Shown here in pieces: positions 1 through 4,355 of a stretch of DNA of 5,117 bases (its first letter is position 1; every line of letters starts with the position of its first letter). The position numbers were made by a program, and so were the translations under genes. The DNA comes from Candidatus Dormiibacterota bacterium. GTDB taxonomy: Bacteria > Chloroflexota > Dormibacteria > Aeolococcales > Aeolococcaceae. A model generated the notes under the pieces. It saw only the letters and a list, made by a program, of their open reading frames with translations, ran no database searches and had not been told where the DNA came from. The stretch covers positions 1 through 5,117 of the forward strand of contig PLAX01000050.1 of assembly GCA_003135255.1 (NCBI GenBank), read 5' to 3'.

Positions 1-921
1 GTTGCCGGCATCGGCAACGTCATCACGGCCCGGGAGGCTCGGAGACAAGGACACGCGGACCGGCTGCTGCGGGCAGCGGTGAATGCAGCGACCGGCGCCG
101 GGTACGCGTATTCGCTGCTGTGGACGCACCTGCCGCAGCTGTACTCGAGGCATGGATACGGCGAGGCGCCCGGGGAGATCCTGTACGCGGTCACCGGGGT
201 GCCCTCCGCCGGCGCATGCGTCCGACCAGCCGACGACGCCGACCTTCCGCTCATAGCAGGGCTACAGAACCAGTTTGACGCCAATCGCTCCGGTCCCGCG
301 GTGCGCGACATCGGCTTCTGGCGCAGCTCCCGCCACTGGCTCGGCGACGACGTGCTGGTCAGCGACCGGTCCGGCGCCGTCGCCGGTTATGTCCGACGCC
401 GCGTCGAGCGGGATCACGTAAGCGTGCTCGAGCTCGGTGTTGCCACCGACGACCTGCATCTCGGCCGCGTCCTGCTCGCCGCGGCTGCCGAACCCCGACA
501 GGGTCGGCTTCGCGCCGCTCTGCCGCCCTCGCTTCGGCGGGTGCTCGACCCGTGGCAGCCAGCAGTCCGGGATTCGCCGGGTCTGATGGGCCGTCCGTTG
601 TCGATACCGGCACTTGCTAGCGCGCTCAGCTCAAACTGGTCATCCCACCTACGTGTGGCCCAGGATACCCAAGATGTGATCGTGCCAATTGCCCTGCCTG
701 GCGCCCTCGCTGGCTTGCGCGTCAGCACGGAGGGCGTGGTGCAGGCCATGCCCGTGCCTGCTGCTGCTGCGCCACTGGACCCCGGTGAGCTGACCGCACT
801 CGTGCTGCGGGGCTGCGATGCCCGCACCGTCCTCCTTCTCGGCGATCGTGCCGACCTCGATGACCTGTCCGCTATCGCACCCGCCCAGGACTTCGTGCTC
901 TGGCCGACTGACGCGTTCTGA
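1..921 (+). CDS. Eis-like GNAT N-acetyltransferase (5' end cut by window)
   Basis: The frame is open from base 1, so the N-terminus lies outside the window; 306 residues are visible. Residues 1-54 are the second half of a GNAT fold. They include the acetyl-CoA-binding motif R-R-Q-G-H-A (residues 14-19) and the YSRHGYG block (48-54), whose first Tyr matches the general-acid Tyr of Eis enzymes. Residues from about 74 (VRPADDADLPLI) begin a second, degenerate GNAT-like domain. About the last 90 residues fit the sterol-carrier-like domain and end FVLWPTDAF. Eis-family proteins have this three-part layout, are roughly 400 residues long and end in a Phe whose terminal carboxylate is reported to be catalytic; this one also ends in Phe. 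About 95-100 residues are therefore missing. Such cytosolic enzymes acetylate amines, for example aminoglycosides or lysines, but the substrate here cannot be read. A GTG at 79 is not a plausible start because it would cut through the GNAT fold. Confidence 0.88.
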   Translation, partial: VAGIGNVITAREARRQGHADRLLRAAVNAATGAGYAYSLLWTHLPQLYSRHGYGEAPGEILYAVTGVPSAGACVRPADDADLPLIAGLQNQFDANRSGPAVRDIGFWRSSRHWLGDDVLVSDRSGAVAGYVRRRVERDHVSVLELGVATDDLHLGRVLLAAAAEPRQGRLRAALPPSLRRVLDPWQPAVRDSPGLMGRPLSIPALASALSSNWSSHLRVAQDTQDVIVPIALPGALAGLRVSTEGVVQAMPVPAAAAPLDPGELTALVLRGCDARTVLLLGDRADLDDLSAIAPAQDFVLWPTDAF

Positions 922-1290
922 ATTGTGGTGGCTCGCAGGGCAGCCGGCAGGCGAACGCCGCCGAACGTCAAGCGACCGCGGGTCGCGAGCACAGACCGTC
1001 TCGCCCTCGATGAAGCTCAGCATCTCCCGACCTTGATCCGCTCTTCGCAAGGCTGGTGGCGAGAGAACAAGACCGATGTCGTCAGGCATCGGAGCAACGC
1101 GTGGATTCCTCGCCTCTCCATGCCAGGCGACCGACGCACCGTGTTCGCAACTCGGGCCACCTGGCGAACGCTGCCACCCGGCAGTGACTGATCGATACAA
1201 ACACCCCTCATCGTGTCCGGACCACTCGCGGCAGTTGGGATATCGTTCGCACTCGGAATTGCAGCGGGCACTTCCGCGACGTCCAGGCCT
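922..1290. other. Intergenic stretch without an intact gene
   Basis: This stretch lies between the stop of the acetyltransferase and the stop of the convergent amidohydrolase. Short open frames cross it on both strands, but none has a good ribosome site and a recognisable fold over its whole length. No clean GC-rich hairpin with a T-run was seen after 921, so no terminator is called. The only hint of ancestry is the ATPase-like trace at about 985-1180, listed separately. Confidence 0.6.
985..1180 (+). pseudogene. Possible remnant of a P-loop ATPase gene (weak)
   Basis: Frame 1 reads TDRLALDEAQHL, then IRSSQGWWRENK. This recalls the Walker B/DExx segment and the following 'LQxWWD' helix of the ArchATPase-type or related AAA families. 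Just after this, the frame starting near 1076 reads SSGIGATRGFLAS followed by TDAP. That resembles the 'GSsigfMe.Lls..aPLygR' block that follows in those proteins, so a single frameshift near 1070-1080 would join the two. No Walker A is visible in the bases before it and nothing continues after it, so this can only be a fossil. The match is from memory of family patterns and may be coincidental, because DEAQH-like strings also occur in TniB/ExeA-type ATPases. Confidence 0.25.
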
Positions 1291-2370
1291 TCACATCGAT
1301 TGGGTGGGCTGATTCGACCCGGCTCCCGGGGCCCTGAAAGACTGGCAACGGTGGGACCGGCGCGGCCGAGCATGGGGAGTGGAGGGCGCGGTCGTCAAGC
1401 GTTGAAGTTGCTGCGGTTTGCCCCTGGTGGCAGCCTCCCAGTGCTCAACGGCGTTGTCGTAGAACACGTTGCGGCGCAGAGCGATACGGTCGGCGGTGCC
1501 TGATTCTGGAGTGTGACGAGCCAGGGTGGCAGCAGTCTCGAAGTTTGCGAGCTGAGGGTAGATGAACTGTTCGAGGTATCGCCCGGGATCGCAGGGCCAG
1601 AAGACATCCGACGCGTACATCAGCATGTCCGCCGGCAGCATGTCGAGCGCTTTACGGACCGAGTCGATCTGCCAGTCGGCCGGGCAGCCGAACGACAGAT
1701 CCGCCTTGAGCTGCCATCGGTCCTTCCCGTTCTCACCGGCGTGGAAGGTCTCCATGGCCAAAGTGGCAATGCATTCGTCCACCCACGGCCAGGACAGGTG
1801 AGCGAGGTGGCCATGAAGACCCGGAACCCGGTGAAGACCCTCATAGCTGGCAGGCCTGCAAAACCGACTCGACCGCTCGTCGAGGAAGATGCCAGAATGA
1901 AACGCGACGTACATCCCGAGATCAGCCAGAGTCGACCACAGCGGGAGCAGTCGCTCATCGTCGGGCGACCAGCGGTCGGGCACCATCTTGATGCCGCGAA
2001 TTCCCAGCTCGTCGTAACACCGGCGACCCTCTTCTTCCATGAGGCTCACTGCTTGTTCTACGTCGCCGCCGGCCAGCGCCGGGTTCGGATTGAGGACGGC
2101 GAAAGCGAGCAGACGCTCGGGTGACGCAGCACAGAAGTGGGCAATGTAGTCGTTGTGACGACGAATGTCATCCATGTGCTCGTCAGTAAGTCCGAGACTA
2201 TGGACAGACAGCATCGGCGCGAAGCAAAACGCTTGTTCCACGCCGCACTCATCCATCGTGTGCACGACATCGTTGGCATCGCCGTCATCATCGGGGCCGG
2301 ATGTATGCGTGTGCACGTCGATGATCGGTAGCCGGTCATATAAGACCCCTAAGCGTTCAGTGCGGGGCAC
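1291..2370 (-). CDS. Amidohydrolase family 2 (PF04909-like) metal-dependent hydrolase
   Basis: The 359-residue protein has the TIM-barrel amidohydrolase signature. D18-V-H20-T-H22 is the metal-binding DxHxH at the end of strand 1. GIRGIKMVPDRW (123-134) is the strand with the usual conserved Lys. FHSG with H158 and the AHLSWPWVDE block with H191 supply the other histidines, and YASD with D255 is the catalytic aspartate. NVFYDNA is the typical last conserved motif. Members are cytosolic hydrolases or decarboxylases acting on aromatic or ring substrates; the substrate here is unknown. I chose the GTG at 2370 because AGGAG (2378-2382 on the complement) sits 7 nt upstream and the DxHxH then falls at the usual distance from the N-terminus. 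An in-frame ATG at 2460 would add 30 unconserved residues behind a poor ribosome site. The last 45 or so residues after NVFYDNAVEHW are Pro/Arg/Ser-rich and unlike the family, so the original end may have been lost. Confidence 0.88.
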   Translation of the reverse strand: MPRTERLGVLYDRLPIIDVHTHTSGPDDDGDANDVVHTMDECGVEQAFCFAPMLSVHSLGLTDEHMDDIRRHNDYIAHFCAASPERLLAFAVLNPNPALAGGDVEQAVSLMEEEGRRCYDELGIRGIKMVPDRWSPDDERLLPLWSTLADLGMYVAFHSGIFLDERSSRFCRPASYEGLHRVPGLHGHLAHLSWPWVDECIATLAMETFHAGENGKDRWQLKADLSFGCPADWQIDSVRKALDMLPADMLMYASDVFWPCDPGRYLEQFIYPQLANFETAATLARHTPESGTADRIALRRNVFYDNAVEHWEAATRGKPQQLQRLTTAPSTPHARPRRSHRCQSFRAPGAGSNQPTQSM

Positions 2371-2377
2371 TTCGATT

Positions 2378-2382
2378 CTCCT
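2378..2382 (-). promoter_or_regulatory. Ribosome binding site deciding the amidohydrolase start
   Basis: The complement reads AGGAG followed by 7 nt (AATCGAA) and then GTG at 2370. This near-ideal Shine-Dalgarno spacing is the reason for preferring the GTG over the ATG at 2460. Confidence 0.75.
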
Positions 2383-2396
2383 GACAGTAGGGCTGC

Positions 2397-2412
2397 TCTC
2401 GAGGGGTCGAGA
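2397..2412. promoter_or_regulatory. Operator-like inverted repeat upstream of the amidohydrolase
   Basis: TCTCGAGGGGTCGAGA is a perfect inverted repeat with two 6-bp arms around a 4-bp GGGG spacer. It lies 27-42 bp upstream of the amidohydrolase GTG, where a repressor site would block the promoter or early transcript. No regulator gene is seen next to it, so the role as an operator is inferred from position and symmetry only. As RNA it could also form a small hairpin in the leader. Confidence 0.3.
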
Positions 2413-2484
2413 TCCAAGTCGGATTGTGCCACGAGTTGCGCCCCTCACCGTGGTGGACATTGAGGGTCTCTCGGCATAGATGTG

Positions 2485-2505
2485 GGTGGAGTTCGCAAAG
2501 TTGCC
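2485..2505 (+). repeat. Possible left terminal inverted repeat of an IS6-type element
   Basis: About 30-50 bp upstream of the transposase start the sequence contains GGAGTTCGCAAAGTTGCC. IS6-family ends typically start with GG and carry a TTGCAAAG-like core at about this distance from the start codon. The match to remembered ends such as that of IS6100 is partial. No inverted partner (CAACTTTGCG) was found downstream in the window, which agrees with the right half of the element being lost. Confidence 0.35.
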
Positions 2506-2523
2506 GGGTGCCGGGTGCCGGGT
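2503..2523 (+). repeat. Three tandem copies of a 7-bp repeat (GCCGGGT)
   Basis: The unit GCCGGGT occurs three times head to tail, ending 12 bp before the transposase ATG. It is followed by a partial echo (AGGGT). It overlaps or directly adjoins the putative element end. It may be simple slippage expansion or part of a transposase-binding or promoter region. Confidence 0.6.
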
Positions 2524-2535
2524 AGGGTACGGGCC

Positions 2536-2832
2536 ATGATCACCTGTCCCACCTGTCAGCGACGTCCCACCAAGCGCGATGGTCGCGACCACCGCGGCCA
2601 CCAAAGCTATGCCTGCCGTCCCTGCCGCCGTGGCCTCACTGCCGGCTCCTCCTCGATCTTCGCCGGCTACCGGTGGCCGGCCGAGGTCATCCTGGCCGCC
2701 GTCCGCTGGTACCTGAGCTACCCGCTCTCGATTCGGCAGGTGACCGAGCTCCTGGTCGAGCGCGGCATTGACGTCTCTCCCCGCACGGTGGTGACCTGGG
2801 CCCACAGCTTCGGACTGCAGCTCTGTTGGCGG
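2536..2832 (+). pseudogene. Truncated IS6/IS240-type transposase (N-terminal zinc ribbon and HTH only)
   Basis: From the ATG at 2536 the protein begins MITCPTC and has two zinc-ligand pairs, C4-x2-C7 and C27-x2-C30. SSIFAGYRWP follows, then a helix-turn-helix region (about residues 49-92) with VRWYLSYPLSIRQVTELL and GIDVSPRTVVTWAHSFG. This is the DNA-binding front end of IS6-family transposases, which are normally about 220-250 residues long and carry a DDE catalytic domain directly after this block. Here the resemblance stops at about residue 96 (2823). The frame runs on to 3156 as unrelated basic/Pro-rich sequence, with no DETYVKV-like first Asp motif and no later catalytic residues in any frame. 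The element is therefore broken, by deletion or by insertion of other DNA near 2825-2835. The ribosome site is weak (TAGGG). An isolated DNA-binding peptide could in principle still be made, but nothing supports a function. Confidence 0.85.
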
Positions 2833-2990
2833 CCGGGTGATGGGGTACCCAAGGGCAAGGGATTAGGTGCACCGGCGGCCACGTGGAAGGGCCGTCCGGT
2901 GCCTTGTTGGCGATGGGGGAGATGTCGCCCAACCTCCAGAATTGGCCAGCAGCATCGACTCCGCGGACGCACCTTCATGCAGGGCGCCCG

Positions 2991-3101
2991 CTACAGTCCC
3001 CCCTCCTCGAGCGCTCGCCGGGCTTCGCCCCGTTTTCTCTCGGTGATCTGGGTGTGGCCCGAGACCGAGGTCAGTCCGTTGTGGTCGAGGGTCTCGGCGG
3101 T
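2991..3101 (-). pseudogene. Possible C-terminal fragment of a tyrosine recombinase (integrase), decayed
   Basis: The minus strand reads LDHNGLTSVSGHTQIT, then ERKRGEARRALEEGGL, and a stop at 2991-2993. This fits the last motif of tyrosine recombinases, where LGHxxLxTTxxYTxIT carries the nucleophile Tyr and is followed by a charged C-terminal helix. At the Tyr position there is His (CAC, 3054-3056), a one-base change from TAC. The same frame carries a TGA at 3123-3125 just upstream, and no Arg-kinase-like upstream motif (HxLRH) was found before it. The fragment would be non-functional. The call rests on a motif of about 30 residues and is tentative. Confidence 0.3.
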
Positions 3102-3123
3102 GACGGCGCTGGGCGAAACTGAT

Positions 3124-3155
3124 CAGACCAGTTGGGCAAAAGTGACCAGGGTCTG
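3124..3155. repeat. Imperfect hairpin / inverted repeat
   Basis: CAGACC (3124-3129) pairs with GGTCTG (3150-3155). After a 2-nt bulge, TTGG (3132-3135) pairs with CCAG (3146-3149) around a 10-nt A-rich loop. There is no T-run on the 3' side of either strand, so an intrinsic terminator is not well supported. The part AGTTGGGCAAAAGTGACCAG also loosely resembles the candidate IS end at 2485-2505, in direct orientation. Confidence 0.4.
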
Positions 3156-3205
3156 AGCCTCCTGGGGGGCAGTTGTCATGCTCCGCGGGGTAACGCTCAT
3201 CGCAG

Positions 3206-3661
3206 TCACCCCGGCGCCGCCGGGTCGGGCATGCCCGACGGACGGGGCCGTCCGGATAGGCCGATGCGGGGGATCTTGCCAGCCCAGAAGAGGTGCACCT
3301 CCTCCCACCACCAGCGCGACCACGGACGGAGGCAGGTCTCGAAGTCGCTTGGGCTCACGCCATTGGAGTGGACGGTCGAGTTCTGAAGGTCCTCGAGAAT
3401 GCCGACCACCGCGAGGTTGTGAACGTAGCTCTCGCCGTCCGCGATCAGCCGCTCGGTCAGCTCCATGGCGGCCTCCATGTCGTCGCGGTGACCGGAGGCG
3501 AGTCGGAGGCTGAGATGCCGGACGAATGCGCTTACGAGCAGGAAGTCCAGCGGTTCGGGCTCGGCTTCGTAGTCCTGCCAGTACTCACGCCAGAGTTCCG
3601 ACTCCGCGAACGAGGGGACGGCCTCTGTCAGCAGGTTGGGCACTTCGGATCGGGAGATCAC
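3206..3661 (-). CDS. Hypothetical protein resembling the DUF7674-type family
   Basis: The 151-residue soluble protein has no signal peptide or membrane segment. Its N-terminus (VPNLLTEAVPSFAES, then an acidic Trp/Tyr-rich stretch), FLLVSAFVRHL at 40-50, the helix with YVHNLAVVGILEDLQN at 79-94, and the Trp-rich end RPWSRWWWEEVHLFWAGK (112-129) resemble small proteins of the DUF7674 type. Their biochemical role is unknown to me. The GTG start at 3661 is well supported: GGGAGG lies on the complement at 3668-3673 with a 6-nt spacer, and the GTG overlaps the stop of the preceding small ORF as GTGA, a typical translational-coupling junction. The family-like part ends near residue 130, and the remaining 20 residues are a Pro/Gly/Arg tail encoded over two palindromes. 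Function should be treated as unknown; a role as a partner or immunity-like protein would be speculation. Confidence 0.75.
   Translation of the reverse strand: MISRSEVPNLLTEAVPSFAESELWREYWQDYEAEPEPLDFLLVSAFVRHLSLRLASGHRDDMEAAMELTERLIADGESYVHNLAVVGILEDLQNSTVHSNGVSPSDFETCLRPWSRWWWEEVHLFWAGKIPRIGLSGRPRPSGMPDPAAPG
3224..3239. repeat. Perfect 16-bp palindrome followed by a second inverted repeat
   Basis: GTCGGGCATGCCCGAC is self-complementary over all 16 bases. Immediately after, CGGACGG-GG-CCGTCCG (3239-3254) forms a second 7-bp-arm inverted repeat. Both lie inside the last codons of the DUF7674-like gene. Read on the minus strand they could form hairpins near the 3' end of that transcript, but no U-tract follows. 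A protein-binding site or a chance product of high GC are alternatives. Confidence 0.5.
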
Positions 3662-3735
3662 GTCGAACCTCCCGACCGATCATCCTCAACCGCGGCGTCG
3701 AGCAGCGTGCAGAGCCTCGCCGCCCACTCTGCCAT
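3658..3735 (-). CDS. Small ORF (25 aa) coupled to the DUF7674-like gene
   Basis: An ATG at 3735 opens a 25-codon frame that begins MAEWAARL, ends GGST and stops at 3658-3660. Its TGA shares bases with the GTG start of the next gene (GTGA). It starts 2 nt after the stop of a 12-codon ORF with a strong SD, so ribosomes could re-initiate here. The same frame is open upstream to an ATG at 3867, which would give 69 residues. That longer version would overlap the divergent gene starting at 3827 and has no good SD, so I prefer the short form. No family is recognised. It could be a true small protein, a translational relay, or the remnant of a frameshifted gene. Confidence 0.35.
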   Translation of the reverse strand: MAEWAARLCTLLDAAVEDDRSGGST

Positions 3736-3737
3736 GT

Positions 3738-3776
3738 CTATTGGAGACGCCACAGACGGAGACCAAGCAGCTTCAC
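3738..3776 (-). CDS. Possible 12-codon leader ORF
   Basis: A GTG at 3776 follows AGGAGG (complement of 3782-3787, within a longer GGAAGGAGGAGG run) with a 5-nt spacer, the strongest ribosome site in the window. The frame reads MKLLGLRLWRLQ and stops at 3738-3740. The stop is followed 2 nt later by the ATG of the next small ORF. The composition (four Leu, one Trp, two Arg) gives no obvious attenuator meaning. It may be a leader peptide, or show that the real start of the small gene has been shifted out of frame by a one- or two-base change. Confidence 0.35.
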   Translation of the reverse strand: MKLLGLRLWRLQ

Positions 3777-3826
3777 AACCTCCTCCTTCCCTTCGCTGCC
3801 GTTGGAGCTGTAAGCTCGATTGATCT

Positions 3827-4066
3827 GTGACCACCTTCATCAGGCTCACCTCCGACAACAACGGCAATCTACTCTGGCTGGATTGGCATCGGATCGTCTA
3901 CATGTACCAGGAAGAGATCGAGGACCAACGGGAGAAACGGCGCGTGACCGTGCTGGTGATCGAGGATCTCACGGACGACCTCTGGGTCCAGGAATCGCCC
4001 GAGCAGATCGTCGCAATGGTGGACGCCGGTGTACAGGGTCGCGACTGGCTGGACAGTACCCGGTAG
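3827..4066 (+). CDS. Small acidic hypothetical protein, FlbD-like
   Basis: The 79-residue protein starts MTTFIRLTSDNNGNLLWLDW and contains IVYMY, VTVLVIEDL, a DDLWVQESPEQIVAMVDA segment and a short polar tail. The order 'I-R-L-T, substrate-like loop, hydrophobic strand, strand, VxESxExIvxxV helix' resembles small FlbD-type proteins, in which a short beta-sheet is followed by a C-terminal helix. Here an acidic, charged insertion (EEIEDQREKRR) lies between the strands. No flagellar genes are nearby, and the resemblance may be structural rather than functional. The GTG at 3827 has no clear SD. Its codon use and amino-acid sense are better than any overlapping frame. It is transcribed divergently from the mini-ORF and DUF7674-like cluster, with about 50 bp between the two start regions, so they may share a control region. 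Confidence 0.65.
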   Translation: MTTFIRLTSDNNGNLLWLDWHRIVYMYQEEIEDQREKRRVTVLVIEDLTDDLWVQESPEQIVAMVDAGVQGRDWLDSTR

Positions 4067-4343
4067 CGGACCAGACCACGTGCCCAGCCCGGCTCCAGGT
4101 CGCCAACCACTGCAGGTGCCGGCATGGGCGACGCACGCCCGCGATTTTCCATCCAGCCCTCCCGGCGCAGCGGTGCCCAGATCCGTCGTCGAAGCCCGTA
4201 CCCGCCGCTGGTTACACGCTCAGGAGGGGTCCAGGCGGTATCTCGGGCATGCGGGGCCGCGGTGACGGACTTGAGCCCGGCCAGTACTTCTGGGAGGTTG
4301 TAAGAAAGCTTCGTCATCAGCACCCTTGCTTCCTGGACGCCAA
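4067..4343. other. Intergenic stretch upstream of the ABC transporter gene
   Basis: No intact gene is supported. On the minus strand, the frame from the ATG at 4317 begins MTKLSYNLPEVLAGL and passes through the IS3-like trace described separately, then becomes the shadow of the plus-strand gene ending at 4066. On the plus strand, AGGAGGGG at about 4222-4229 has no well-placed start codon after it. The 3' part presumably carries the promoter of the ABC gene. Confidence 0.5.
4153..4206 (-). pseudogene. Possible IS3-family OrfB fragment (very weak)
   Basis: The minus strand reads GGYGLRRRIWAPLRREGW followed by MENRGRASPM. IS3-type OrfB transposases carry a 'YGyRRIwaeLRReGwxVnrkRVxRLM' motif in the HTH_21 region ahead of the DDE domain. 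The spacing fits up to the Asn-Arg; after that the reading breaks down. No DDE residues are visible. A fragment this short and Arg-rich in a high-GC genome may be chance. Confidence 0.25.
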
Positions 4344-4349
4344 TAATGT
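4344..4349 (+). promoter_or_regulatory. Candidate -10 element for leaderless transcription of the ABC gene
   Basis: TAATGT fits the actinobacterial TANNNT -10 pattern. It sits exactly 6 nt before the A of the ATG at 4356, so transcription would begin at the start codon itself. An overlapping AATAAT (4342-4347) is an alternative. A TTGCTT at 4326-4331 is too close for a standard -35. Confidence 0.4.
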
Positions 4350-4355
4350 CTAGAT

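Larger units (their letters stand above)
2833..3205. other. Debris region downstream of the broken transposase
   Basis: No intact gene is supported here. Open frames on the plus strand are G/C-rich shadows without family features. On the minus strand a short coding-like stretch resembling a recombinase tail (2991-3101) and a hairpin (3124-3155) are listed separately. The boundary near 2830, where transposase similarity ends, is probably a recombination or insertion junction. Confidence 0.5.

Noticed and set aside
414..1200. Minus-strand open frames across the acetyltransferase and the following gap
   Set aside because: They are Arg/Ser/Ala-rich shadows of the acetyltransferase with no ribosome site or family features.
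1213..1503. Plus-strand ORF starting with a hydrophobic stretch (LAAVGISFALGIAAG)
   Set aside because: The apparent membrane segment is followed by unstructured sequence that overlaps the amidohydrolase 3' end antisense. It has no SD and no family resemblance.
1513..2124. Long open frame on the plus strand opposite the amidohydrolase
   Set aside because: It is the antisense shadow of a well-supported enzyme gene with catalytic motifs on the other strand, and has no recognisable domain.
2461..2805. N-terminal extension of the amidohydrolase frame up to 2805 on the minus strand
   Set aside because: It runs antisense through the transposase zinc-ribbon/HTH codons and has low-complexity Ala/Gly-rich sequence. 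The family domain starts after 2370, next to an excellent SD.
3898..4317. Minus-strand ORF from the ATG at 4317 (MTKLSYNLPEVLAGL...)
   Set aside because: It has a modest SD-like AAGGG, but the second half is Ser/Arg-rich antisense of the gene at 3827-4066. Only the short IS3-like trace inside it was kept, at low confidence.
3820..4353. 177-codon plus-strand frame ending just before the ABC gene
   Set aside because: It overlaps the better-supported 79-residue gene in another frame, has an Arg/Gly/Pro-rich shadow-like composition and lacks an SD. A short internal version from the ATG at 4249 was considered, but its SD is too far away.
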